Assembly: GCF_010093535.1 (NCBI RefSeq)
Contig: NW_022985182.1
Span: 383,785 to 447,784, forward strand
Direction of reading: 5' to 3'
From: Lindgomyces ingoldianus
Lineage: Eukaryota > Ascomycota > Dothideomycetes > Pleosporales > Lindgomycetaceae
Length of the DNA stretch: 64,000 nucleotides
Of this stretch, positions 44,033-55,527 are shown one piece after another. The first letter of the stretch is position 1, and each line of letters begins with the position of its first letter. The notes below the pieces were generated by a model. The model was not told the DNA's origin. It did not search any database and was given only the letters and a program-made list of their open reading frames with translations. The position numbers and the translations under genes are program-made.

Positions 44033-47000
44033 ATGGCAGAGTACGGCGGACAACAGGGCAGGGAATATGCGCGCCCTCCGAACTATGGCCATCCCCCTTC
44101 CGGGGCGAGGGACGCCGCCTTCGCCAGCATCTTCGGTGCCAATCCCGCCATGGCAGGCCGCTCGCAGACAATGACATCGCAGCCCGTCATGCGCCCGCCT
44201 GACCGCGCCCAAACAATGTCCACCCAGACTGTCGATATGATGCAGCGTGCTCCACCAATCCGGCAAGCAATGAATGGGTACGATCGGCGGCCTCCTCCCA
44301 TCCCGTACAATCAGCAGCCTCCCGGCAATTATGACCAACAGCGGCCTCAAAGTTACGACCAGCCACCAGACACCTTCAGCCGCCCACCTCCTAACGGCTA
44401 TACCCAGCAGCGGCATTCGGATGGTGCACCTCCCCCCATCCAACGACAGCCCCAGCCCCAGTACCTCCCGCGACCACTTCGTCCAGAGCGCCAGCCGTAT
44501 GGGCAACCTCAGAGACTAGACTCGCGAGTCTCTCCCCCTGGCCAGCATCCTTTCAACAAGCCAATGCCACCCCGATTCCCTGGTGGCCCCGGCGGACCAG
44601 GCCCTGCCCTGAACTCGGACACTTATCGTTCTCAGTCCCTGGCGGGAGGCCCTCGTCCTCAGTTCAACCCACACGGTCCGAATGGCCCAGGATACGGAGT
44701 ATCCCCAGCTCATACGTTCCGGCAGCAGCCGTACATGAACCATATGGCCAGGACAACCGCCCAAGGCCGAGTTGTCCCTGAGCGACCCGACGAACGCACC
44801 ATGTCCATGAGTTCCTATTCGAGGGACAACGAGTATGCTCAGACTATGAGTGGAAGAGTTATTCCAAACAGGAGGAGAGAGTCAGGAGGACAGGAGGGTT
44901 CTCCGATGGACAACAAAATACCTGCTGGTTCTCCACCTCCTGTAAACGTTGGCCCCGGGGCCAAGACCAGAAACACAAGCCAAGGCAGCATCCCGTCAAG
45001 AACCATGTCCATGGCATCCACAGTTGTCACTCCCTCGGAACGAACTGATTCAATGAGCACAGCGATTGTTCGTCCGAGCTCTACGCAAACCAACAGAATT
45101 TCTGGCCCAACTCCACAACAGCAAGCGCAGGCAATGATGGTCTCGCAGCGCAGAGCACCCCTTGTGTATCCTGCCCTTCTTTCACGTGTTGCGGAAGTCT
45201 TCCGGGATCGAGTTAGCTTGGCCGAGAAAGAGAAGGACGGGCTGGTGTACAAGAGTGCATTTACAGGAGCGGAAGCTGTTGATCTCATTGCCTACATCAT
45301 CAAAACAACGGACCGTAATCTGGCGTTGCTCTTGGGCAGGTCCTTGGATGCACAGAAATTTTTCCACGATGTTACTTATGCTCACCGGCTCCGCGACTCG
45401 ACCAACGAAATCTATCAGTTCCGGGAAACTCTTTTGGAGGATACAACCGAGGTGAATGGTGTATTCACTCTCTTGACGGAGTGCTATTCACCGACTTGCA
45501 CTCGCGATCGCTTGTGTTATTCCATTGCGTGCCCACGCCGCCTTGAACAACAAGCGAGGCTGAACATGAAGCCTCAGCTCGGTCTCAAACGGGCAGAGTC
45601 TCGAGCAAGTTTACATGACGACGCGGACGACGAACAGAAACTCTGGATCAACACGGTTTCTAAAGAGGTGGCGGCGAGCGTAAGCGAGAAGGAGCAGAAG
45701 CGGCAGGAAGTCATTTCAGAATTGATGTACACCGAGCGTGACTTCGTAAAGGACCTCGAGTATCTCCGGGATTTCTGGATGAAACCACTGCGCAGTGCGA
45801 ATGGATCTCCTATTCCAGAGCATCGCCGAGAGAAATTCGTGCGAACCGTTTTCTCCAACTGCCAGGAAGTGTACATGGTCAATTCTAGACTAGCAGAGTC
45901 TCTCACCCGACGCCAGCAAAAGGAGCCCGTTGTTCGAAACATCGGCGACATCTTCATGGAGTATGTGCCGCATTTCTCGCCATTCATCAAATATGGTTCC
46001 AATCAGCTTTTCGGAAAATACGAATTCGAACACGAGAAGCGCACCAACATAGAGTTCTCGAAATTTGTGGACGAAGTTGAGAGAATGAAGGAGTCAAGAA
46101 AACTCGAATTGAACGGTTATCTCACTAAGCCCACAACAAGATTGGCGAGGTATCCCTTACTATTGGAGAACATTCTCAAGTACACGGCCGATGATAACCC
46201 TGACAAGCAAGACATCCCTAAAGCTATTGTTATAATTAAGCAAACGCTATCCAAAGTCAACATTGAGTCTGGCAAAGCGGAGAACCACTTCAACCTGATG
46301 CAGTTGAATCGAGACCTCAAATTCCGTCCTGGCGAATTCGTTGACTTGAAATTGACAGATGAGAATCGTCAATTAGTCTTCAAGGGCATGCTGAAGAAGA
46401 GTCCCACGGACACCACTGGCGACATAACGTGTTACCTTTTTGATCATGCGGTCCTCCTGGTCCGCATAAAGACCGTCAACAAACGCGAAGAACAGAAAGT
46501 CTACAAAAAGCCTATACCGCTCGAACTTCTTGTCATCACTCAGATGGATGAAATCATTCCTAAGATGGGTATATCTAAACGACCATCTGGAAATCTGATG
46601 AGCAGTGCAAAAACCATCGCAACAACAACTCCAAAGAGCGATACAACAAAGCAGCAAGGTTACCCAATCACTTTCAAGCATCTTGGAAAGGGTGGGTACG
46701 AACTAACTCTATTCGCGAGCACACCAATTTCCCAGCAGAAATGGATGGAGCACATTGAGACTCAGCAGCGTAACTTGCGGGAGCGAAGCAACATCTTCAC
46801 GAAGACCATTCTCAATGAAGGCTTCTTCTCTTCTGCAATTAGGGTTACCTGTGCTGTGCCAATCGGCGAGTCACCCAACACACCCTTCAATTTCGAGTCA
46901 ATACTGACGAATAGATAGATGGTGGCCGGAAGCTTGTCTTCGGAACGGAAGCTGGCATCTTTGTTGTAGAGCGAAGACCAAAAGATGCGTCCTTCAAGCC

Positions 47001-47948
47001 TCGGCGCGTGCTGGACTGCAAATCAGTCACGCAGGTCGATGTTCTCGAGCAACATCAAATCGTCCTCGTCCTAGCCGACAAGACTCTTTATTCCTACGCC
47101 ATGGAAGCTTTAGACCCAGACGAATCACAAGCCATTGCCAAACGACCCAAGAAGATATGTCATGCCAACTTTTTCAAGGCTGGCATTTGTCTTGGACAGC
47201 AGCTTGTGGCGTCTGTTAAGACTACTTCGTTGTCTACAACGATCAAGGTCTTTGAGCCTAAAGATTCTATGGCCGGTAAATCAAAGAAATCAGGTTTTGC
47301 AAAAATGCTTTCTACTGGACAGGATCAGCTAAAATCTTACAAAGAATTCTACATTCCGACCGAATCATCCTCGATCCATTTCTTGCGCTCGAAACTCTGT
47401 GTCGGTTGCGCCCGTGGCTTCGAAGTCGTTAGTCTCGAAACCCTCGAAACACAATCATTACTCGATCAAGCAGACACTTCGCTCGATTTCGTCGCCCGGA
47501 AAGAAAACATCAAGCCGATCCATATCGAGCGTATGGCAAGTGAGTTCTTGCTCTGCTATACGGATTACAGTTTCTTTGTCAATCGAAACGGCTGGCGTGC
47601 TCGGGCGGATTGGAAGATCGCATGGGAAGGCAATCCCCAGGCCTTTGCCATATTCCATCCGTACATTCTTGCGTTTGAGCCGAGCTTCATTGAGATTCGC
47701 CATATGGACAGTGGAGGCCTTATACACATTGTGACAGCGAAGAACATCAGGATGCTCCATTCCTCTACAAGAGAAGTGAGTTTTCCCACGGCCTTATTCA
47801 TAGAAGTCATGCTCATAACAAATAGATTCTGTATGCATACGAGGACGAGATCGGCAACGACGTCATCGCCAGTTTGGACTTTTGGCAGGCAGCGAACGCT
47901 GGCGGCCAGAAGCAGATCGAGAACAATAGGTCGTACGAGAAGAGCTGA
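44033..47948 (+). CDS. ROM2: Rho1 guanine nucleotide exchange factor (ROM2 type)
   Basis: Three exons: 44,033-46,865; 46,919-47,775; 47,826-47,948, coding for 1270 aa. Order: a Pro/Gln-rich N-terminus (1-375); a DEP domain at about 381-460 (FRDRVSLAEKEKDGLVYKS, FTGAEAVDLIAYII); a DH/RhoGEF domain at about 555-745 (ISELMYTERDFVKDLEYL, LTKPTTRLARYPLLLENIL); a PH domain at about 780-935; and a C-terminal CNH domain (about 945-1230; VLDCKSVTQVDVLEQ, HFLRSKLCVGCARGFEVV). This DEP-DH-PH-CNH layout is that of yeast Rom1/Rom2, which activate Rho1 in cell-wall-integrity signalling. Intron 2 is canonical (GTGAGT, 50 nt). Intron 1 keeps frame only as a 53-nt GC-AG intron; if unspliced, the protein would stop at 46,918 without its CNH domain. 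High confidence. Confidence 0.94.
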
Positions 47949-49781
47949 ACGAATACCTGTCGGCTTCGATGATTCGATCGAATGCTTCGACAACGACATG
48001 GCCGGCTCGTCGCCTTTTCCACTTGTCCGACGATAATTGCACATATGGGGAAGTCCGGTGTATGCCTACCAGCCAGACCAGCAAATCATATCAACAGCCG
48101 TCAGTGTTCGCCGTCAGCTCTACTTCGTCTGTTCGTCCAGCTCTCAATAATATCTGTTGTGTTCAAGCGATTTTTGTTCTCTGATTCGGAACGACCAGCC
48201 TTAACTTTTGCGTCAGCTAGAGTTGAGCATCGGTAGAGTTTTCTTCGCATTTCGCTACCGCTCTTTGGTGGCCGTTGTACTATATCTTTTTGGTTATGGG
48301 ATCTCCTGGTGGTGGCGGTGGTGGTGGCTGCTCATTTTCTCTCACACTTCTTCAGCGAGTGCTTATTCTCAGAGTGGTAGGGATACGCTGGTTCGGGGCC
48401 TGATTTTCTCTGATATGGGATTTGGGATTGGGATACGATGGGATGGGGTGAGATGGAACATGTTGAGGGCCTAATTGAGGGAGAATTGAGAGGGAGAGGG
48501 AGGGGAGACCTATAGGATAGCTGGTGGTGGTAATGAGGAAGACCGGTTGTGAATGAATGGATACAAGTTTGACTTCACATCATCCACCTATTAACGTCGT
48601 CTCCGCAGGGGTTTGATTGATATCCATCTTCGCTGAGGTCTGGAGGCATGGATTAGACTGGGGTATTGCAGCTAACATGATTTGCCCCCCTCAGCTCCCC
48701 ACCACCTCCACGCTTATATGTTTTCTCCCCGGATATATTGCCCCGAGCTTCATGATACATGGGGGTTGGTGTTGTCTCCTGCGACCGCGTGACGGTGCGG
48801 AAGCGGAATTAGGGGTGGGTGGAGTTTTATAGCCTGAGCGGTGTAGATGATTGACAACGAAGAGGTTAATGTTGGCGTTGAAGTCATGTGGAAGGGGATC
48901 TGACTCTCGCGGAGGCTAATGCAGGTGCAAATGCAGACGGGTGGGGGGGGATGTGGACAGACGTGGAAAATTTTAAGAAATGGAGAATTATTGAATTTAT
49001 TCTAGTTGCGGGAGGAATTGAGAACTGACAGACATATTCCTTAAGAAATATCAAAAGTAAGGTCTTCAATTGCCAATGCTATTTCCGCTACCCCAGACAT
49101 CGTCTCATGTCATCCTTAACTCCTACTCAGCTCTAACCTATGTAAAGTCCACGGCGTTGAAAAGCAAAAGAAGGCTCACGCCTGATGTTCCAGCAAACGC
49201 GGCTCTTGACTCACGATGCAGTGGAGGCTAGGCTCGGTGTGGCATTCGAGCTTCCCTCGTGACGGGGCGCTATGGCCATTTGTGTGGGGGATGGCGTTCG
49301 CCTCACCTCACCTTATGGAATGATGGCAGGGCGGAGGTAGGTTGGAGAAGGAGGAGACTCCGGGGATGCGGGATTGAGGCGGGATATGTAGGCATTGGGG
49401 GCTTGTTGGGGGGTGTGCGATATGGTGGGGAGTAGGCACGAAGCTCCGCGCGCTGGAGCTTTTGTCCTGCGTGATCAAGGCGGAGCTGTGTACAATGTAA
49501 CACTTGCGGAAGTAAGGGAGAAGGTAGTTATTCCTTGCAGCTTCACGTTTTGAGCGGAAATTACGTACTGTGGTTGCTCTTTTTGGTGGTGGATACTGGG
49601 CTTGGTTCTCTTCCTATATAAGATAGCAGCAGCTCACTTATGGAGAGTTCTTTGAATACATTTCTTCAACCTCAACCTTCTCTCCAGCCTCGATCCCCTC
49701 CTGTTCAACCTTGAGTTGGACCTTGAAGGCTTCTGATTGCTCCAACACCTTTCAAATCTTCTCATATACACGACGTTCAAG
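47949..49781. other. Rho1 GEF 3' flank and HAD-hydrolase promoter
   Basis: About 1.8 kb. The plus strand is G-rich and C-poor at about 48,380-48,520 and again at 49,320-49,440. The second patch is C-rich on the minus strand, but its 66-codon minus frame is not convincing. The right end holds a TATA box and a pyrimidine-rich leader for the HAD gene. Confidence 0.5.
49615..49622 (+). promoter_or_regulatory. TATA box of the HAD hydrolase gene
   Basis: TATATAAG lies 160-167 bases upstream of the ATG and is followed by a C/T-rich stretch (about 49,665-49,760) of the kind that carries fungal transcription starts. Confidence 0.6.
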
Positions 49782-50701
49782 ATGGCAAAGGGCAAGGTAA
49801 GTGACCTAGCCTCTACCCTCCTGCGGCTTAGAGCTAGCCATGTTGGAGCTATGAAGCTACTTCAAGCTTCTCTCAAAGCCGCACACCGCATTCCCCCACC
49901 ATTACTTCATTTTTGAGCACCGTTCTCCGGGATCCCCACTGTGTCTCCAAAGCTAACACCAACACCCAGATCACCACGATCCTCCTGGACTGTGACAACA
50001 CGCTCGTCCTCTCCGAAGATCTCGCTTTTGAGGCCTGCGCCGAACTCGCCAACGAGATCCTCGAAAAAAAGAACGTAGCCGACAGGTTTACAGGCCCGTC
50101 TCTCCTCAAAACCTTTGTCGGCCAGAATTTCCGCGGCATGATGACATCTCTCTGCTCAAAATACAACTTCACGCTCACCGACGACGAATTCGACTCCTAC
50201 GTCTCGCGCGAGCTCGGCGCCGTCGTTGCCAAGCTCGAAAAAGATGCACAGCCATGTCACGGAGTCATGGATGAACTCAACAAAATCCACGCAAACAAAA
50301 CATACCACATGGCGGTCGTCTCATCGTCGGCTTTATCCAGGGTTCAAGCGAGTATTGCAAAGGTCGGTATGGATATCTTCTTCGACCCCAAGCACGTGTA
50401 TTCCGCGGCTACATCGCTGCCGACGCCAACGTCGAAGCCGGATCCAGCGGTTTATATCCATGCGTGCAAGGAGTTGGGGGTTGAGCCTGGAGAGTGTGTG
50501 GCGGTTGAGGATAGCAGGTCGGGGGCTACGGCGGCGAAGAGGGCGGGGATTCCGTTGATTGGGTATGTGGGGCCGTATGAGGAAGAGGAAAAGGTGAAGA
50601 TGAGGAAGGTGCTGAAGGAGGAGTGCGGGGCAGTGGTTGTTATGGAACATTGGAGGGAGTTTCCGGAGGCTTTGAGGATAGTTGAGGAGGCAGCTGCTTG
50701 A
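49782..50701 (+). CDS. HAD-superfamily hydrolase (phosphatase type)
   Basis: Two exons: 49,782-49,796 encodes only MAKGK; after a 173-nt intron (GTAAGT ... CACCCAG), exon 2 runs 49,970-50,701. The product is 248 aa. All four HAD motifs are present: LLDCDNTL (nucleophile Asp12, Asp14), AVVSSSALSRVQ, SKPDPAVYIHA (Lys) and VAVEDSRSGATAAKRAG. The helical cap between motifs I and II is that of subfamily I, as in phosphoglucomutase, glycolate- and glycerol-phosphatase-like enzymes. The protein is probably a cytosolic phosphatase; the substrate cannot be told. The sense strand switches from C-rich (hand count 80 C, 51 G in 49,981-50,220) to G-rich (26 C, 113 G in 50,461-50,700). The family is certain. 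Confidence 0.9.
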
Positions 50702-51188
50702 GTAGCGACATGAGACATCTTCAAAGTGGATGTATTCATAGAACAATCGAGAAGAGAACGACGTTGAAAGGGACCCTGAAAATGACCTAATGGGTAAAGG
50801 CTCTAGTTGGCAAAATCGGTTGGGGAAGAATGAAAAAAACCTACAAACCTCTAATAACGATACTGAATGTGTGAATGAAGCTGAAACTAGAGCAAAAAAT
50901 TTGGAAAATAAATCATGTTTGCAGAATCGCCGTCGACCACATCCTGTAGCACCTCACAAAATATTATTACTAGGTAACAGGAAGTCCCACAAACCTGTTG
51001 CTAGATTCCGCGGCCGTAGGGACATTTCGTCGATAACACCAGCATCGCAAACTAAAAGGATGTTGTTGGGGAATACTTAGCTCTCATGCACCCTTCCGAA
51101 GCTCCGACATGAACACCCAAACCTCCCACCCGCTCGACCAATCACCACAGCCTACTTTCAACGACGCACAAACATCCATAATTCCGAC
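50702..51188. other. Short intergenic region before ECM15
   Basis: About 490 bases with no gene. It is A-rich just upstream of the ECM15 start. A frame opening at 51,109 is in another register and ends inside ECM15. Confidence 0.5.
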
Positions 51189-51699
51189 ATGGCTTCAACG
51201 TCAACCAACCTCTCAGCTCTCCCGACGCCGGCAGCATGCACGGCAGATTTCTGTCTCATCCCGCTCGGCACCCCGACGGCATCCGTGTCCAAGGAAGTCG
51301 CCGAAGTACAGCGGCTGTTGAAGAAAAGCGGTCTGAATTACTCCATGCATTCGGCTGGGACTACTGTTGGTATGTTTCATACCACCCCCCGACTTCCAGT
51401 CTTCCCCACCCACTGTCCTTCATGCTCCACTGGCATGCCGCAAATATGCGGATGTTGGTACGGTGCAGGTTGATATGCTAGACTGACGATTGTGGGGGGG
51501 TGAATTTGTAGAAGGGTCATGGGACGAAGTGATGAAAGTCATCGGTCAATGCCACGCTATGTTGCATGAAAATGGCGTTGTGCGGATCCAGAGCGACATC
51601 AGAATTGGGACGCGGACGGATAAGAAACAGGGGTTTAAGGATAAGGTGGAGGCTGTTGAGAAGCTGCTGAAGGCGGACGAGGACGAGGACGAGACGTGA
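51189..51699 (+). CDS. ECM15: UPF0045 / thiamine-binding family protein (ECM15)
   Basis: Two exons: 51,189-51,369 and 51,512-51,699. The 142-nt intron (GTATGT ... TTTGTAG) splits a Val-Glu junction. The product is 122 aa. The residues ADFCLIPLGT, SKEVAEVQRLLKKSGLNY, HSAGTTVEGSWDEVM and IRIGTRTDKKQGF match the MTH1187/YkoF-like family represented in yeast by Ecm15: a small ferredoxin-like fold forming tetramers, linked by structures to thiamine or related ligand binding. The physiological role in fungi is unsettled. The extreme C-terminus is acidic (DEDEDET). The start is the first ATG in frame. The downstream flank is G-rich like those of neighbouring genes. Confidence 0.9.
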
Positions 51700-51987
51700 A
51701 GCCGCCCCCGTGGAGCCGTCGAGAGCCGCTCGTAGAGGCTGGGCGGAAGGTGGTGGAATTGGGACGAAAGGAATTCCAAGAGTCTGGATGCTGAGGCTAG
51801 GGATATATGGAAAGGCGGACTATTACTAGTGGTCCACGGTTGCAGATGGGTGGATGGATGGAGGGTTGCAGGTGGTCACGATTCACGGTTGTGCATTGTT
51901 GCATTCACCGCTGCTGCTGCATACATATCCGACGTGTGAGGCTCTCTCACCGCTAACTCTCGCTTCTTCTCCACGATCCCCACAGTG

Positions 51988-52009
51988 CACACACACACAC
52001 ACACACACA
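51988..52009. repeat. CA dinucleotide microsatellite (11 units)
   Basis: Eleven uninterrupted CA units in noncoding DNA between ECM15 and MDM34. Confidence 0.95.
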
Positions 52010-52350
52010 AAACTTGAAGGCTTCGTTCGAAATTCAGGCTTGTCCGCAAATGCGATGCTTGAACTTCTAGAGAGTGACTCAAGACAGGATCTGTGCAGCA
52101 CGCATTCGCCGCCAAGCCCTGCTGGACGTGCTGATTGCCAGCAGAGAGCTCGCCGAAGCCAGGATCGAGCTTGCCAGAGCATCGAGATTTGGACCTGTTC
52201 AAGGTTTGCCGCGAAGGATGACTAGGATGCGCGTTTTCGTAAATTAAGGAGATGCCAGTTCGTGACCAGCTGCTTGTGAGTTGCCATGTTTTGGTAGATT
52301 ATGTCAGCCAGCATACGGGACGTGGGACGTGGGATCTCTGCAGCGGAAAA

Positions 52351-52377
52351 AGCAGCAGCAGCAGCAGCAGCAGCAGC
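52351..52377. repeat. AGC trinucleotide microsatellite (9 units)
   Basis: Nine perfect AGC units, followed by imperfect ones (AAG AGC AGC GGC AGG). Noncoding as far as can be seen. Confidence 0.95.
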
Positions 52378-52949
52378 AAGAGCAGCGGCAGGAGTGCAGC
52401 AGAGCAATGAAAATATGATTCCGTGCATGTGGTGATGATGCGCAACGTCTTTGCAAACAAATCAGCATCTGCAGGACGGTGCACTTCGCGACAGGATTGG
52501 AGGCAGTGTGGCAGGGGCGCACGCCAAAGCCGAAGAGTTCGCGCGAAGCCCCCCGGCAGCCGAGCCCAGCCATGGCCCTCTGCGCCTTCACATCATCACA
52601 AATTCCGTGCCTCCCATCCCCGACTCCGAGAAATTCTCTCACCGTCATCCCATCCTCCTTCACTCACACCACACCCCCGTGCTATCACCAGACCGAACGC
52701 TATTTTCATCGCATATCACCATTGTTCCCCCCCCCCCGCTTCCAGTGTTTATTGCCCTCCCCGAGTTCCCCAGATTCCCCCGTGCTCTTGGGTTTTTCGG
52801 CCTTGGTGGATGGATGGTGCAGGTTTCCGTTCACGCGGCGACGAGAGGCATGCACGCGACACTGACGGCGACATCATCTGCTCACAACACTGTCTAACTT
52901 CCATCTCTATAGCTTCAACGCGACACCTGCGCAGTAGAAGAACATACCC

Positions 52950-54794
52950 ATGGCGTTCAATTTCAACTGGTCGCCGCTGATTGCGGATACCTCGCGCGCT
53001 CGAGAGATGCTCACCATCGCCCTTAATAAATCTCCCAAGCCGCCCATTATCGTCGACGACATCATCGTTACTGAGCTTAACCTTGGGTCCACTCCCCCCG
53101 AGCTAGAGATACTGGAGATTGGCGATTTGGCAGAGGATCGGTTCAGGGGAATATTCAAAATGTCGTATACGGGTGATGCGTTCCTGACACTGAAAACAAA
53201 GGTTCAGGCGAACCCGCTGAATACCCTCCTCTCCACAAAACCGGACTTCGCGTCGCCTCAGCCACTAGCTGCGGCCTCCGGGTTGACGATACCGCTGCAG
53301 ATTACACTGTCGGATATTCGCTTGTCGGGGTTCGTGATACTGGTTTTCTCGAAGCAGAAGGGTCTGACGTTGGTTTTCCGGAATGATCCCCTCGAGTCGC
53401 TCAAGGTGTCGTCGACTTTTGACTCGATACCATTCGTGCGAGACTACCTGCAGAAGGAGATTGAAGGCCAGCTTAGAGTGCTCTTTATGGAGGATCTTCC
53501 AGCTATCATTCACCGTCTTTCTCTTCGCCTATGGTCGGAAGAGTATCAAGAGCTCGAGACAGAGCAGAGGCTGGATGGCTCAAAAGATACCACCGCGCCC
53601 ATCGACCCTCTATCTACTCCTCCCCAAGATGCCGTCGATGCCTTCGGCAACCCTCTCGATGAGGACCAAATCGCCGCCCTCTCCCTCGATCCCGCCTCCG
53701 AAGTCCACGCGTCCTTCTCACAGAAGAACATACTTCGTCTCGCGGCGCTGTCAGAATCGCAACGGACACTCTCGCTGTTCACACCATCCATCCGCGAAGC
53801 TGTATTCCGCGCCTGGGCGAATAATTCCGACCGCGCCGACTCTGGGTCAAATACGCCAGCACTTACACTCTCAAGCCTATCGAGGATCCAGTCAACGTTC
53901 GGAAGCATTAAATCGAACACATCCTCCGTCGCATCCGGCAGCACAGGAAACGACACGCAAGCCACCCGGCCATCACTTGTATCCGCCTACTCGGGCCCCG
54001 CCGGCCTCAGTCTCAGCGCAAACCGATCCCGCACCCACCCCATGCGAAAGCGCAAGAAGCGCGTCGTCAACCTCCGCAAAGACGGCACCGAATCCTCAGG
54101 TGTCTCCACCGATGCCACAAACACTCCTTTCCCGAGCACAAACGTCTCGGAAACGGCAAGCGTCATACCTGAAGAAAGAGAAGGCGAAGAAGAACCTACT
54201 ACACCCCCCCGGAGCCCCACCAAAGCTGCAGGTGGTGGGCTACGCTTCGAAGGCAAGCATGGAAGCCTGGATGTCGGAGAACCAGGTAGGGTGGTGGAGA
54301 AGGCGGCTCCAGGCGGCTTGTTACCCGCTGCGCCGCTGCTCGAGGAAGCGCCCAAGCTTTCGAAGAGTAAACATACACAGAAATCGCAAAGCGGGGTCTT
54401 TGAGAATGAGAGTAAACGAAGCAGGCCTCCGCTTAGTAGCAACCGCCTCCGAACAGCGCAGCAAACCACATCTCCCCTCCTCCGGTCGTTGTCATTTGAC
54501 AAAGTATCTTCAATATCTTCGGGCTCTAAGATCCCGCTGTCGCCACGGTCCTCGGAAGATGGGACGGCGTCGACGGGCGGGATTTTGGAGCAAGCGTGGA
54601 TGTTAAAGATGGCGCATGAAATCGCGAGGAAGGTGCAGGAGGAGAAGGAGAAAGAGGCCGTGGGGCAAGATCCAGATACTCCGACACGACGTCCGCGACC
54701 ACGACCGCAAACGTCGAAATCGGCAGGCATGCTCCCGAGAGGGGGGTTGTGGACGGATGAGGAGGTCGATGCGCCGCCGGCGTATGTTGCATAA
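52950..54794 (+). CDS. MDM34: MDM34, ERMES outer-membrane subunit
   Basis: Single exon, 614 aa. The start [19 protein letters not shown] and the following 200 residues ([58 protein letters not shown]) are the SMP lipid-transfer domain of Mdm34/Mmm2. The rest is a long disordered, Ser/Pro-rich region with the basic patch [15 protein letters not shown] (about 363-377), common in filamentous fungi and longer than in yeast. Mdm34 sits at the mitochondrial outer membrane and, with Mmm1, Mdm10 and Mdm12, forms the ERMES tether that moves phospholipids between ER and mitochondria. Long shadow frames on both strands (407 and 247 codons) reflect composition and are not genes. It is convergent with the carboxypeptidase gene. 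High confidence. Confidence 0.95.
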   Translation: MAFNFNWSPLIADTSRAREMLTIALNKSPKPPIIVDDIIVTELNLGSTPPELEILEIGDLAEDRFRGIFKMSYTGDAFLTLKTKVQANPLNTLLSTKPDFASPQPLAAASGLTIPLQITLSDIRLSGFVILVFSKQKGLTLVFRNDPLESLKVSSTFDSIPFVRDYLQKEIEGQLRVLFMEDLPAIIHRLSLRLWSEEYQELETEQRLDGSKDTTAPIDPLSTPPQDAVDAFGNPLDEDQIAALSLDPASEVHASFSQKNILRLAALSESQRTLSLFTPSIREAVFRAWANNSDRADSGSNTPALTLSSLSRIQSTFGSIKSNTSSVASGSTGNDTQATRPSLVSAYSGPAGLSLSANRSRTHPMRKRKKRVVNLRKDGTESSGVSTDATNTPFPSTNVSETASVIPEEREGEEEPTTPPRSPTKAAGGGLRFEGKHGSLDVGEPGRVVEKAAPGGLLPAAPLLEEAPKLSKSKHTQKSQSGVFENESKRSRPPLSSNRLRTAQQTTSPLLRSLSFDKVSSISSGSKIPLSPRSSEDGTASTGGILEQAWMLKMAHEIARKVQEEKEKEAVGQDPDTPTRRPRPRPQTSKSAGMLPRGGLWTDEEVDAPPAYVA

Positions 54795-55140
54795 GAGGGG
54801 AAAAGGAGGGAGACACAATCGTGATGTTATGAGTTATGCTTCATGACATCTGGCGTTTCAATGGTCTCTCGCTGAGCTGATCAATAATCTCTCTTGTCAT
54901 TCGCTTGCTTGTCCTTTTGTCTGTTTCTTTTGTTGGTTGGTGCGAATATTCCATTATTTACATGCTCAGTGTTTAGAGGCGTTGCTCTGCTCTGTTCTGC
55001 TGGGAAAGAAAGAAAAAATCGGGTGGCGGAAATTTCTTCTGTACGCGCTGTCGTAATCGTATTGGGCGGTTGGTGTCGGTCGGCTTGTATATATGGGAGG
55101 CTGGACCGTGGATCTGGATTAACATTGGAATGGAAAGCAT

Positions 55141-55180
55141 GGATGGATGGTTGGTTGGCTGGCTGGTTGGTTGGTTGGTT
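55141..55180. repeat. GGNT tetranucleotide repeat
   Basis: Forty bases of alternating GGAT, GGTT and GGCT units in the 3' flank of MDM34. Confidence 0.85.
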
Positions 55181-55332
55181 TGAGTATACCCAATCTTTTA
55201 TGGATATGGATACGGTTTTGGATTTGGAGTTCTAAGGAGGGTGAGGAGAGCTATCCATAATCTTTAGTGGATAATTCATATTATCTATACTAAAGGTCTT
55301 CGTGGATGTGCTTGTGCTTGTTCTGTGTCTTG

Positions 55333-55356
55333 AAAAAAAAAAAAAAAAAATTTTTT
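55333..55356. repeat. Poly-A18/T6 tract
   Basis: Eighteen As followed directly by six Ts, near the midpoint of a convergent gene pair. It is a plausible nucleosome-poor boundary or polyadenylation neighbourhood. Confidence 0.8.
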
Positions 55357-55527
55357 AATCTGGCTCTATCAGTGACGATCAAGTATAAATCCTTGAATGT
55401 TGTGTTGTTAATATTCATGAATAAGGTTCAGTAATTCCATATATATAGACATTACTAATATGCCTTCCTTGCATGCCAGCCTACTCCAAGAATGCAAACT
55501 CCCATCCACCCTTCCCCTTCCCTCCCA

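Larger units (their letters stand above)
51700..52949. other. MDM34 upstream region with microsatellites
   Basis: About 1.25 kb. The left part is the G-rich flank of ECM15. It contains CA and AGC microsatellites and an 11-C run near 52,737-52,747. A C-rich stretch (52,590-52,760) makes several overlapping frames of up to 185 codons that lack motifs. No gene was accepted. Confidence 0.5.
54795..55527. other. Convergent 3' flanks of MDM34 and carboxypeptidase
   Basis: About 730 bases without a gene. The plus strand is G-rich up to about 55,250 (MDM34 side). It then turns A+T-rich through a poly-A/poly-T tract and becomes C-rich toward the carboxypeptidase stop. Confidence 0.55.

Noticed and set aside
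52423..52980. Overlapping plus frames of up to 185 codons upstream of MDM34
   Set aside because: Produced by a C-rich stretch. Three frames are open at once, none has a motif, and one runs into the MDM34 start.
53383..54606. 407-codon plus frame, plus a 247-codon minus frame, inside MDM34
   Set aside because: Both are shadows of the real MDM34 frame. They are Ser/Arg-rich, lack motifs, and MDM34 is conserved over the same DNA.
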